Source: Xanthomonas euvesicatoria pv. euvesicatoria (GTDB lineage: Bacteria; Pseudomonadota; Gammaproteobacteria; Xanthomonadales; Xanthomonadaceae). From it: a stretch of 64,000 nt of DNA. The translations under genes and the position numbers were made by a program. Of the stretch, positions 19,328-27,973 are shown one piece after another. The stretch lies in assembly GCF_020880415.1 (NCBI RefSeq), contig NZ_JAJIUJ010000034.1:1-64000 (forward strand), read 5' to 3'. Within the stretch, counting starts at the first letter, position 1. The number at the start of each line of letters is the position of its first letter. The notes under the pieces are model-generated. The model saw only the letters and a list, made by a program, of their open reading frames with translations. It ran no database searches and had not been told where the DNA came from.

Positions 19328-22300
19328 TTACCAGATGATGCGTGCGCTCAGGAACAGCGTCCGCGGCGAGGTGGACAGCGCCCCGTACTGGTTGATGCTG
19401 GCACGCGGGTTGTAGACGCCGTCCTGGCCCCAGTCGATGGCGTACTGATCGTAGTTGCGGAAGTTGAGCGCATTGATCAGATCCCCGCGCACCTGCACGG
19501 TCAACGCCTCGGTGACATGCATGTCCTTGGACAGCGACAGATCCAGCTGGCGCGTGCCGAAGATGTCGCCGCCGGCGATGAACTTGCCGCCCGGTGCATC
19601 CACCGAGACGATGCGGATGTTCTCCGACGGCTGGCCGCCGTACTGGTCGTAGGACACCGCCTCATTGCGCGGCGGCACCGTGGCCAGGGTCAGCTTGGCC
19701 GAGGCGCTGATGCCCCAGAACAAATCGTAGATGCCGGTCAGCACCAGGCGGTGGCGCGGCACTGCGTTCAGATCCAGGAACGGGTAGTCGGCGATGGTGG
19801 CCGCATCGAACCCGTAGCGCTCGTCGTTGCCGCGGTTGCCGCGTGCGCGCGAAAACGTGTAGGCCGCCGTCAGCCCCCAGCCGCTTTCCTGGGTATAGGG
19901 CTTGTCGGCCGACAGCAGCAGCTGTCCGGTCTTGGTTTCCACGCCATTATTGCCGATCAGCAGCGAACCGAAGCCCGGCGGATTCTCGTTCCACGGCTGG
20001 CCGCCATTCTGGAAGAAATCGCCATTGGGATAACGGTTGCCCAAGGTCAGGATCAGACCGTCCTTGCTGTGAATGTAGGACACCGTGGCCGAGGTGTTCC
20101 ACTCGCCCAGCCGCGTGCGCAGGCCCAGCGAATACTGGTCGGAATAAGGCGTCTTCAGATCGTTGTTGAGCAGGTCGATCTCACCGTTGCGCACACCCGA
20201 ATTGACCAGACCGCCGAGGCTTGCCGGGTCGCTGAGGTAGGCGGGGTTCCAGTTGACGCAGGTGCCCGGCGCCGGCGTGCAGCCGGGCGCGGCCTCGGCA
20301 AAGCGGAGCGTGTACTGCGCCAGCGCCGACTTGACCTGCTCCAGCCCCAGGATGTCGAACAGGTTGCGGTCGTAGCTGCGCCCGGCACCGCCGAACAACA
20401 CCAGCGATTCGTCGCCGCGGAAATCGTAGGAAAAGCCCAGGCGCGGCGCGAAGTTGTTGTTGTCCTGCTTGCGGTTATTGCCGGTGCTGATGTAGTCGTT
20501 GATGTTGACGCCGCCCTTGGCCAGTTGCTCGGCGTAGGTGGCGCTCACCGTCGGGTCGGTGCCGGGGCCGTTCAAGGCCGCCACCACTTCCGGCGGGGTC
20601 ACGTTGTCCAGGTAGGATGGAATCTTCTCGCCATCCCAGCGCACGCCCAGGTTCAATTGCAGCTTGTCGTTGACGTCCCAATCGTCCTGGATGTACAGGC
20701 CCAGCTGCTTGCTCTTGGTCGTCACCGAGGGCGCCGCACCGGCAAACGGCAGGTTGAACTTCACCTGGTACGGAATTGCCGAGGTTCCCAGGCCATCGGC
20801 CACCGCGTAATAGAACGAAGGATTGACCGCCGAGTTTTCGCTCTGGGTCAGCTCCACTTCCTTGTACTTCACGCCCATCTTGATGACGTGGCTGCCGTGC
20901 CAGTCGATGCTGTTGAAGGTCAGGTCGTTCTGGAAGCTCGGGCCTTTCTGTCCCTTGCGCTGGATCGCCAGGCCGCTGGTGGCGTTGTCGCGGATCAGCA
21001 CATCGTCTTCGGCAACGCCGCGGGTATAGATGTTCTGGTTGCCCAGGGTGAAGGCATTGGGGTTGAACAGCACGTCCTCGTAGGAGATACGCGCCTCGTT
21101 GACGTAACGTTCGCCGAAATGCTGCCAGCGCAGGTCATAGCGCTCTTCGGTGTTGAGGTTGTTCTTGCCGGCGATGGCGGTGTTGCGGTCGCCCACGTCG
21201 TCGCGGCTCTTTTCGTCGCGGTACTTGGCGGTCAACTCCAGGCGATCGTTCTCGCCCACGTCCCAGTCGATCTTGCCGAAGTACAGATCTTCCTTGAACG
21301 GACGGGTGACTGAACCCAGGCGGCCCTGCACGCCGGCCGGCAGGTCGTCGCTCAGGGCGCTGAAGCTGTCCGGCACCGAGACCGGGTTGGCCGACACCTC
21401 GAAACCCTTGCCTTCGTAGCTGACGAAGAAATGTGCCTTGTCCTTGACGATCGGCCCGCTGAAGGCCATGCCGTATTCGTCCTGGTGGGTCTGGCGCTTG
21501 CTGCCGTCGGCATTGGGCGCACCGGCGCGCTCGTCGGCCTGACGCGCGCGGAAGTCGGTATTGGTGGTGCGCCCGAAGATCTCGCCGTGGAACTCGTTGC
21601 CGCCAGACTTGGTGGAGGCCACGATCGCGGCCGACCCCACCTGGTCGAACTCGGCCTTGTAGTTGGAGGTGATGACCTTGTATTCGCCGATCGCCAGCTG
21701 CGGGAACGGGTTGCCCGCGCTCTGCTCCTGGCCGGAGACGCCGCCGAACAGATAGCTCTTCTGGCCCACGCCGTCGATGTAGACGTTGACCGCCGAGCTG
21801 GCCTGCGCGCCACCGCGGATGCGGCTGTTGCCGTTGGGGTCGGTCTCGAACTGCATGCCGGGCACGGTGTCGGCGAACTCCAGGAAGTTGCGCGTCAGCT
21901 GCGGCACCGTGTTGATCTGCTTGAGCGACACATTGGTGCCCACTTCGGAGGTCTTGACCTCCTGCAGCGAGGTGGCGGTGACCTTGACCGTGTCCAGGGT
22001 GGTGGCGGTGCCATCGGCGGGCGTCGTCGCCTCGCCGCCACTGCCCAGATTCAGGCTCACCGACGAGGCCACCGACAAGGTCACCGTCTTCTCGGTACCC
22101 GGGCCGGCATCCACCTTGTAGGTGCCCGGCGGCAGGCCAACCAGGGCATAGCTGCCGTCCGGCCCGGTCGCCACGCGTCGCGTGGTGCCCGTGGCGACAT
22201 TGGTGGCGGTCACCGTGGTGCCTGCCTGGGACGCGGCGACTTGCCCGCGCAGGGTGGCATTGCTGGACTGGGCCATGGCCGGGCTGGCGGCCAGCAACGA

Positions 22301-22366
22301 AGCGGCAAGGGCGCAGCACAGCAGGCTGCGCGCCGGCAGGGTGGAGACGGTACGGTAGGTCTTCAT
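19328..22366 (-). CDS. Oar-like TonB-dependent receptor, intact copy
   Basis: Outer-membrane active transporter, 1012 residues. The signal peptide (MKTYRTVSTLPARSLLCC, cleavage near AMAQSS) is nearly identical to that of the neighbouring copy. It is followed by a CarboxypepD_reg-like domain (about residues 35-105, YALVGLPPGTYKVDAG), a TonB-box-like TTLDTVKVTA, a plug domain (NFLEFADTVPGMQFE; YIDGVGQKSYLFGG) and a long barrel ending ...TLFLSARIIW with a terminal aromatic residue. The Oar type imports oligosaccharides or other large nutrients, powered by TonB-ExbBD. With the LacI-type regulator upstream and the halogenase-family gene downstream it forms a substrate-uptake module. The nutrient cannot be read from the sequence. 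Confidence 0.93.
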   Translation of the reverse strand: MKTYRTVSTLPARSLLCCALAASLLAASPAMAQSSNATLRGQVAASQAGTTVTATNVATGTTRRVATGPDGSYALVGLPPGTYKVDAGPGTEKTVTLSVASSVSLNLGSGGEATTPADGTATTLDTVKVTATSLQEVKTSEVGTNVSLKQINTVPQLTRNFLEFADTVPGMQFETDPNGNSRIRGGAQASSAVNVYIDGVGQKSYLFGGVSGQEQSAGNPFPQLAIGEYKVITSNYKAEFDQVGSAAIVASTKSGGNEFHGEIFGRTTNTDFRARQADERAGAPNADGSKRQTHQDEYGMAFSGPIVKDKAHFFVSYEGKGFEVSANPVSVPDSFSALSDDLPAGVQGRLGSVTRPFKEDLYFGKIDWDVGENDRLELTAKYRDEKSRDDVGDRNTAIAGKNNLNTEERYDLRWQHFGERYVNEARISYEDVLFNPNAFTLGNQNIYTRGVAEDDVLIRDNATSGLAIQRKGQKGPSFQNDLTFNSIDWHGSHVIKMGVKYKEVELTQSENSAVNPSFYYAVADGLGTSAIPYQVKFNLPFAGAAPSVTTKSKQLGLYIQDDWDVNDKLQLNLGVRWDGEKIPSYLDNVTPPEVVAALNGPGTDPTVSATYAEQLAKGGVNINDYISTGNNRKQDNNNFAPRLGFSYDFRGDESLVLFGGAGRSYDRNLFDILGLEQVKSALAQYTLRFAEAAPGCTPAPGTCVNWNPAYLSDPASLGGLVNSGVRNGEIDLLNNDLKTPYSDQYSLGLRTRLGEWNTSATVSYIHSKDGLILTLGNRYPNGDFFQNGGQPWNENPPGFGSLLIGNNGVETKTGQLLLSADKPYTQESGWGLTAAYTFSRARGNRGNDERYGFDAATIADYPFLDLNAVPRHRLVLTGIYDLFWGISASAKLTLATVPPRNEAVSYDQYGGQPSENIRIVSVDAPGGKFIAGGDIFGTRQLDLSLSKDMHVTEALTVQVRGDLINALNFRNYDQYAIDWGQDGVYNPRASINQYGALSTSPRTLFLSARIIW

Positions 22367-22372
22367 GACTTC

Positions 22373-22385
22373 CCCCTCCCAGGGG
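22373..22385 (-). promoter_or_regulatory. Hairpin covering the ribosome site of the second Oar-like gene
   Basis: CCCCT and AGGGG pair around a three-base loop immediately upstream of ATG 22366, overlapping the GGGAGGGGGAAG ribosome site. It has the same sequence as the hairpin before the paralogue, which suggests either duplication of the leader or selection on the structure. Confidence 0.4.
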
Positions 22386-22473
22386 TCAGGCGCGTACCGG
22401 CAGCGTGGTCGGCGTGGCGCAGGGTGACGCGTTGTTTCAAGGACGAACGAGCAGCGGTAGCGGCAACGATAGA

Positions 22474-22500
22474 GTTATAAAAAACATAAGAAACCGTAAA
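22474..22500 (-). promoter_or_regulatory. Candidate promoter of the Oar-like receptor operon
   Basis: On the leftward strand TTTACG is followed after 15 bases by TATAAC, inside an unusually AT-rich segment about 110 bases before the receptor start. Spacing is short, and TCTTTA two bases earlier gives 17. This is the only AT-rich block between the regulator and the receptor gene. Confidence 0.4.
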
Positions 22501-22533
22501 GAATTTGTGAAGATGCGACAGGGTGCATAGACG

Positions 22534-23586
22534 TCAATGGCCCGGTGTGCCGCGGGCGGCGCTGGACGCACGCACGATCAGTTCCGGAACCATCTGCGAA
22601 AACGCCGGCGGCGCAGCGTCGGCAGGCGGTGCAGGCGCATCGACCAACTGCTGGCCCAGCAACAACTGCAACGCGCGCCCGCCCAGGCCGGCGATATCCA
22701 CCCGCATCGTGGTCAGCGCAGGTAGCACGTAGCGCGCCATCGGCACATCGTCGAATCCGGCCAGCGCAATGTCGTGCGGCACCTTGAGCCCGGCGTGGCC
22801 GAGCGCGAACAGGCAGCCCAAGGCCATCATGTCGTTGGCGGCGAACACGGCGTCGGGCCGCGTGTCCCGGGCCAGCGCCTGGCCGGCGCGGTAACCGGAT
22901 TCTTCGTCGAAATTGCCGGGCAAGATCCAGGGCTGCGCGGCCGGGTCCAGCGCCAGTTCGTCGCGATACCCGCGCAGGCGCTCATGCGCATCGAAGTTGT
23001 CGTCCGGCCCGGCGATGAAGGCGATGCGGCGGTGGCCGCTATCGCGCAGATGCCGGGTCATGACCCGCGCGCCGCCGTAGTTGTCCACATTGAGCACCGG
23101 GCGCTGGCTGGCGCTGCCGGCGCAGTTGAGAAGCACCGCCGGCAGGCCACCGGGCAGCGCGTCTTCATGCACGCCCGAATCGCCCAGCGACGGCGACATC
23201 ACCACCACGCCGTCCACGCGCCCGGGCAGGCGCTCCAGTGCTCGGCGCTGCGCCTGCGGGTCGCCGTGCGAGCTGGACACCAGCAGGTGATAGCCCTGCT
23301 CGCGCGCCACCTGGTCGATGCCGCGGATCAATTCGGAAAAGAACTCGCCATGCAGGTCCGGCAGTACCACCCCGATGGTGTGGGTGCGCCGGCTGCTCAG
23401 GCTGCGCGCGGCGTGGTGCGGGATGTAATTGAGCGCACGCGCCACCTGCAAGACCCGCTCGCGTACCGACTCGGCCACGTGCTGATGCCCGTTCATGGTG
23501 CGCGAGACCGTCGCCACCGACACCTGCGCTTCGCGCGCGACGTCCTTGATGGTGACGCTGCCGCCTTCGGACCGTGGCCGACTCAT
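22534..23586 (-). CDS. LacI-family transcriptional regulator
   Basis: DNA-binding sugar-responsive repressor, 350 residues. The N-terminal helix-turn-helix is VTIKDVAREAQVSVATVSR at residues 11-29, followed by the hinge helix region LNYIPHHAARSLSSRR. The periplasmic-binding-like effector domain follows (TIGVVLPDLHGEFFSELIRGI, AVFAANDMMALGC, IALAGFDDVPMARY). ATG 23586 (MSRPRSEGGSV) is the natural start. It lies directly upstream of and co-directional with the Oar-like receptor genes, so it probably controls them. A LacI-type palindrome lies 159 bases upstream of its own start, consistent with autoregulation. The effector is unknown. Confidence 0.93.
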   Translation of the reverse strand: MSRPRSEGGSVTIKDVAREAQVSVATVSRTMNGHQHVAESVRERVLQVARALNYIPHHAARSLSSRRTHTIGVVLPDLHGEFFSELIRGIDQVAREQGYHLLVSSSHGDPQAQRRALERLPGRVDGVVVMSPSLGDSGVHEDALPGGLPAVLLNCAGSASQRPVLNVDNYGGARVMTRHLRDSGHRRIAFIAGPDDNFDAHERLRGYRDELALDPAAQPWILPGNFDEESGYRAGQALARDTRPDAVFAANDMMALGCLFALGHAGLKVPHDIALAGFDDVPMARYVLPALTTMRVDIAGLGGRALQLLLGQQLVDAPAPPADAAPPAFSQMVPELIVRASSAARGTPGH

Positions 23587-23990
23587 GCTGTGGCGTTCTC
23601 CAGGTCAACGCGCTTGGCACCGCGCGCCAGGGTGAGGCGCACGGCCTGCTGGCACCGAGCGCCCGTGTCACACAGGCACATGAATGACATCAGCCCCATC
23701 TGATGGAGACCCCCAAGCGAGATGCAGCGCACGCTAGCAGGAACTGCAAGCGCTTACATGATGCGCCGCAGCATTGGGCCAAACGCAAGTGGCGCAAGGG
23801 CTGAAGCCCGATCGCTGGACAAGTTTGTCCGAATAAGACATCAGCAGCCAATGTCGGACACTGGTCGACAACGTGCCAGGAACTACGAAAACGTAACATC
23901 TACCTACCATACCGTGGCGCACGGTTTGCGCCCGCCTTGCCGCCAATGCCTCCAGACAGCAAGATGCGCCGATCGATCAGGGGGAACATC
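23587..23990. other. Divergent intergenic region upstream of the LacI-type gene
   Basis: About 400 bases between the leftward regulator and the rightward lipoprotein-plsB pair. It holds the LacI-type operator at 23745-23758. I see no coding region or other clear signal. Confidence 0.45.
23745..23758. promoter_or_regulatory. LacI-type operator palindrome
   Basis: TGCAAGCGCTTACA is a near-perfect palindrome centred on CG, the classic form of LacI/GalR-family operators (one mismatched pair at the third position). It lies in the divergent region upstream of the LacI-type gene, so autoregulation is the simplest reading. It differs from the xyl-type boxes of the xylan locus at 38174 and 38334. Confidence 0.55.
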
Positions 23991-24968
23991 GTGCGCATGT
24001 CGCTACCTACCGTCCGTGCAGGGCGGTTCCACTTCGCCGCGTGGCTGCTGCTGGCCGCGCTGTGCGTGAGCGGCTGCCAGCGCAACCAGACCGCGCCCGC
24101 ACTGCCCGGCGCCAAGGCCGAGCCGGCCGCGGCGATGCAGGCGATGACCCTGCCGTTGCGGCGCAATGATCTGGTGGCGTATGCGCGTATCCGGGTGACG
24201 CCTGCGCAATACACCCAGCTGGAGGCGGCGTGGCGCAGCGGTGTCAGCCGTTGGCCGCTGACCGAACTGCCGCTGCCCAATGAAGTCGGCGCGCTGCTCG
24301 GGTCGTTGTCGGCGCCCGATGCCGAACGCCGCCTGCAGCAGGCCTTCGATGCGCAGCTGGCCGGCCAGGCCCAGGGCATCGCGCAGGCGGCGCAATCGCT
24401 GGGCCAGTTCGGCGTGCAATACCTGCGTAGCCGCAACGACTACCAGCCCGAGCAGCGCGCCCATTACGTGCAGTTGGTCGACGCCTTGAGCGCGTGGGCC
24501 GCCACTGCGCCGCTGGCCGATCGCCCCCGCGCCAAGGCCAGCATCGCCGACCTGGTGACCGCCGCCCGTGCCACCGGCATCACCTCCGATGCCGACCTGC
24601 AGCGGCTGGGCATGGAAGAAAGCCTGCGCCGGCTCGGGCCGTTCTGGGAAACCTGCAAGAAGGTGCTCGAGCGCTACGACCTGTCGATCGACGGCAGCCT
24701 GGACGCGCTGCGGACCGGCTTGATCAAGCAGGATGCCGACACCGCCCAGGTACGGCTGCGCTATCCGCTGGCCGCCCACGATATCGATCTGAACGTCGCG
24801 CTGATCAAGCGCGAGGGCCACTGGTACCAGCTGCAGACCCAGAACGAAGTGCAGGCGCTGCTCGATGCCCAGGCCGCGCCCTTACCCAGCGCCACTGCAG
24901 TGCCCGACACCGCAGCGGTCGCGCCGGCGAAGGCTGCCGACACCGGGCAACGCCCGGCTGGGCGATAA
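23991..24968 (+). CDS. Hypothetical lipoprotein, coupled to plsB
   Basis: Uncharacterised protein of about 325 residues. A GTG at 23991 follows an agggggaac ribosome site; ATG 23997 is two codons further in and equally possible. The N-terminus is a signal with a lipobox-like CVSGC near residue 30, then a mostly helical, Ala/Leu/Gln-rich body. 'FWETCKKVLERYDLSIDGSLDALR' and YPLAAHDIDLNVALIKREGHW are recognisable conserved-looking segments without a named family. The stop TAA overlaps the plsB ATG (TAATG at 24966-24970), so the pair is translationally coupled. A role at the envelope with phospholipid synthesis is suggested only by this coupling. Confidence 0.75.
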   Translation: MRMSLPTVRAGRFHFAAWLLLAALCVSGCQRNQTAPALPGAKAEPAAAMQAMTLPLRRNDLVAYARIRVTPAQYTQLEAAWRSGVSRWPLTELPLPNEVGALLGSLSAPDAERRLQQAFDAQLAGQAQGIAQAAQSLGQFGVQYLRSRNDYQPEQRAHYVQLVDALSAWAATAPLADRPRAKASIADLVTAARATGITSDADLQRLGMEESLRRLGPFWETCKKVLERYDLSIDGSLDALRTGLIKQDADTAQVRLRYPLAAHDIDLNVALIKREGHWYQLQTQNEVQALLDAQAAPLPSATAVPDTAAVAPAKAADTGQRPAGR

Positions 24969-27634
24969 TGACCGTGATGCCAGAACAGAATCCCCTGCCG
25001 TTCCCGGACGGCCAGCCCAGCCCGCCCAGCACTGCCGCAGCCGACACCGGCGCCACGACGGCGGCCTTGCCGCTCGCCGAGCCGGTGCCGCCGGCGGTTG
25101 CGCCATCGATCGCCCCCGGCGTTGCCGCTGCGCGCAGCGCCAAGCGCCCGTGGTGGGCGCGCCTGCTCGGCCGCCTGGCCGACCCCTGGCTGAGCCTGAC
25201 CATCGAGCCGGACCAGCCCGGTCGCTACGACGACGGCCGCCCGGTGGTGTACGTGCTGGAAGACTACGGCATGTCCAATGCGCTGATTTTGGACAAGGCC
25301 TGTCGCGAAGTCGGCCTGCCGTCGCCGCTGGTGCCGTTGCCGGGCGACCCGCTGGAGCGCAAGCGGGCCTACCTGGCGCTCTCACGGCGCAGCAGCAGCA
25401 ATTCGCTGATTCCCGAGCAGCGCGGCGGCAAGACCCACTCCGATTCGCTGGCCAAGTTGCTGCAGGCGCACCGCGTGCGCGCCGACCTGGACGTGCATCT
25501 GGTGCCGGTATCGATCTTCGTCGGCCGCGCGCCGGACAAGCAGAGCGGCTGGTTCGCCGTGCTGTTCTCAGAAAACTGGGCGCTGGTCGGCCGCTTCCGC
25601 CGCCTGCTGTCGGTCTTGCTCAACGGCCGCACCACCATCGTGCGCTTCGCCCCGCCGATTTCGTTGCGCCAGACCATGGCCGAGGGGCTGCCGCCCGAGC
25701 GCACCCTGCGCAAGTTGCAGCGCGTGTTGCGCACGCACTTCCGGCGCATCCGCGAAGCGGTGATCGGCCCGGACTTGTCTACCCGCCGTTTGCTGGTGGA
25801 CCAGGTGCTGGCCGCCGAGTCGGTACGCGAAGCCATCGCCATCCAGGCCAAGCGCGACAATTCCAAGCCGGTCGATGCCTGGCGCAAGGCGCATGCCTAT
25901 GCGTGGGAAATCGCCGCCGACTATTCCAGCCCGGTGGTGCGCTCGGCCAGCTTCCTGCTGACCCACGTGTGGAACCGCATCTACGCCGGCGTGCTGGTGC
26001 ATCACCTGGACAAGCTCAAACAGGCCGCGCCCGGGCATGAAGTGGTGTACGTGCCCAGCCACCGCAGCCACATGGACTACCTGTTGCTGAGCTACCTGCT
26101 GTACGAACGCGGCATCGTGCCGCCGCACATCGTGGCCGGCATCAACCTCAACCTGCCGGTGGTCGGCACGCTGCTGCGCAAGGGCGGCGCGTTCTTCATC
26201 CGCCGCTCGATCAAGGGCAATGCGCTGTATTCGGCCGTGCTCAGCGAATACGTCGCCCAATTGGTGGCTGGCGGCTATTCCATCGAATATTTCGTCGAAG
26301 GCGGGCGCTCGCGCACCGGGCGTCTGCTGCAGCCCAAGGGCGGCATGATCGCGATGACGCTGCGCGCGTACCTGCGCCAGCCGCGCAAGCCGGTGCTGTT
26401 CCAGCCGGTGTACATCGGCTACGAAAAGTTGATGGAAGGCAACAGCTACCTGGACGAACTCACCGGCCGGCCGAAGGAAAAGGAATCCATCTGGGGCCTG
26501 CTGTGGTCCATCCCCAAGGTGCTCAAGCAGAACTACGGCCAGGTGGTGGTGAACTTCGGCGAGCCGATCGCGCTCAACGACGTGCTGGCCAGGCACGCGC
26601 CCGATTGGGACGGCCAGCCGCTGCCGGAAGACGAAAAACCCACCTGGCTGGCGCCCGCGGTGGACATGCTGTCTACGCAGATCCAGACCCGCATCAATTG
26701 CGCCGCCGACGTCAATCCGATCAACCTGCTGGCGCTGGCCCTGCTGTCCACGCCCAAGCACGCGATGGGCGAGGCCGACCTGATCGCGCAGATCGAGTTG
26801 TGCAAGAAGCTGCTGGCCGAGATGCCGTACTCGGACCGCGTCACCGTCACCCCGCATACGCCGGCGCGCATCATCACCCACGCCGAAGAGATCAACGTGC
26901 TCACGCGCGTGTCGCACCCGCTGGGCGATGTGCTCAGCGTCAGCGGCGATACCGCGGTGCTGCTGAGCTACTTCCGCAACAACGTGCTGCACCTGTTCAC
27001 CGCTTCTTCGTGGGTGGCGTGCTGCTTCCAGAACAACCGCCGCATGAGCCGCGCCGGTCTGTTGCGCCTGGGCCGCACGGTGTATCCGTTCCTGCAGGCC
27101 GAGTTGTTCCTGCCGTGGAGCGAGGACCGCTTTGCCGAACGCATCGAACAGACCATCGACATGTTCGTGCGCGAAGGCCTGCTGCTCAACGTCACCGACG
27201 ACGACGGCGGCATCCTGACCCGCAACACCGGGCAGACCGACGAAGTGTTCCGCCTGCGCGCGATCGGCCATTCGCTGCAGCAAGCGTTCGAGCGCTATTA
27301 CATCGCCATTTCGGTGCTGGTGAAGAACGGCCCCGGCGTGCTCGGTGCCGGCGAACTGGAAAGCCTGTGCCAGCAGGCCGCGCAGCGTCTGAGCCTGCTG
27401 TACGCACCGGCCGCGCCGGAGTTCTTCGACAAGACCCTGTTCCGCGGCTTCATCCAGAAATTGCGCGAGTTGCGCCTGGTGTGGCCGGACGACAACAGCA
27501 AGCTGATGTTCGACGAGCGCCTGGATGCCTGGGCCAAGGACGCCAAGTTCATTCTCGGCCGCGAACTGCGCCATACCATCGAACGCGTCAGCCCGGCAGC
27601 GGCCAAGCCGGACGTGGCTGTGCCGCCGCAGTAA
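24968..27634 (+). CDS. plsB: Glycerol-3-phosphate acyltransferase PlsB
   Basis: Inner-membrane enzyme that acylates glycerol-3-phosphate at sn-1, the first step of phospholipid synthesis. 888 residues from ATG 24968; ATG 24977 is a possible alternative. The N-terminal 60 residues are Pro/Ala-rich and not conserved. The acyltransferase blocks are complete: block I PSHRSHMDYLLL with HX4D near residue 365, block II GAFFIRRSIKGN, block III FVEGGRSRTGRLL and block IV 'LFQPVYIGYEKLMEG'. A VLEDYGMSNALILDKACRE opening marks the PlsB N-terminal domain. It is slightly longer than E. coli PlsB because of the N-terminal extension. It overlaps the upstream lipoprotein gene by one base. Confidence 0.96.
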   Translation: MTVMPEQNPLPFPDGQPSPPSTAAADTGATTAALPLAEPVPPAVAPSIAPGVAAARSAKRPWWARLLGRLADPWLSLTIEPDQPGRYDDGRPVVYVLEDYGMSNALILDKACREVGLPSPLVPLPGDPLERKRAYLALSRRSSSNSLIPEQRGGKTHSDSLAKLLQAHRVRADLDVHLVPVSIFVGRAPDKQSGWFAVLFSENWALVGRFRRLLSVLLNGRTTIVRFAPPISLRQTMAEGLPPERTLRKLQRVLRTHFRRIREAVIGPDLSTRRLLVDQVLAAESVREAIAIQAKRDNSKPVDAWRKAHAYAWEIAADYSSPVVRSASFLLTHVWNRIYAGVLVHHLDKLKQAAPGHEVVYVPSHRSHMDYLLLSYLLYERGIVPPHIVAGINLNLPVVGTLLRKGGAFFIRRSIKGNALYSAVLSEYVAQLVAGGYSIEYFVEGGRSRTGRLLQPKGGMIAMTLRAYLRQPRKPVLFQPVYIGYEKLMEGNSYLDELTGRPKEKESIWGLLWSIPKVLKQNYGQVVVNFGEPIALNDVLARHAPDWDGQPLPEDEKPTWLAPAVDMLSTQIQTRINCAADVNPINLLALALLSTPKHAMGEADLIAQIELCKKLLAEMPYSDRVTVTPHTPARIITHAEEINVLTRVSHPLGDVLSVSGDTAVLLSYFRNNVLHLFTASSWVACCFQNNRRMSRAGLLRLGRTVYPFLQAELFLPWSEDRFAERIEQTIDMFVREGLLLNVTDDDGGILTRNTGQTDEVFRLRAIGHSLQQAFERYYIAISVLVKNGPGVLGAGELESLCQQAAQRLSLLYAPAAPEFFDKTLFRGFIQKLRELRLVWPDDNSKLMFDERLDAWAKDAKFILGRELRHTIERVSPAAAKPDVAVPPQ

Positions 27635-27973
27635 GAGCGACTGACAAGACGTAGCGAGCAGTCGTCAGGTGGGTGGACGGCGGGCACGAACCGGAGCGTA
27701 CGCGTGGTACATGCCGATACCGGGCACCGGCCGCGCCCGCCTGGCGGCTGCACAGTCGTTTTGTTGGATGCTCCAGGCCGTTGGCGAATGCCTTCACGTC
27801 TTGCAGGGCGCGTCGGGTGCGTGGCGAGGTGGCGGTGGGCGAGGCGCCGGCCGCCTTTCACACAGCGGTTCCGTTCGCTTCATCGGGCGCTTGCAGCGTT
27901 CCCGTTAGCATCGCAGCACCTTTCACTGTGATCGGCTGCGCTGCATCACGGGCGCCGCCGACAGGAGACTTGC
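27635..27973. other. Gene-free stretch after plsB
   Basis: About 340 bases with no recognisable gene. There are several GC-rich inverted segments, but none with a clean stem and T run that would count as a terminator. Confidence 0.4.

Noticed and set aside
19208-21313. Rightward 701-codon frame opposite the intact Oar-like receptor
   Set aside because: Antisense shadow of codon bias, as expected from the receptor's codon usage.
25568-27574. Leftward 668-codon frame opposite plsB
   Set aside because: Shadow frame; plsB on the other strand has all catalytic blocks.
27635-27720. Possible terminator after plsB
   Set aside because: Arms GACTGAC and CAGTCGTCAG do not form a clean stem and no T run follows.
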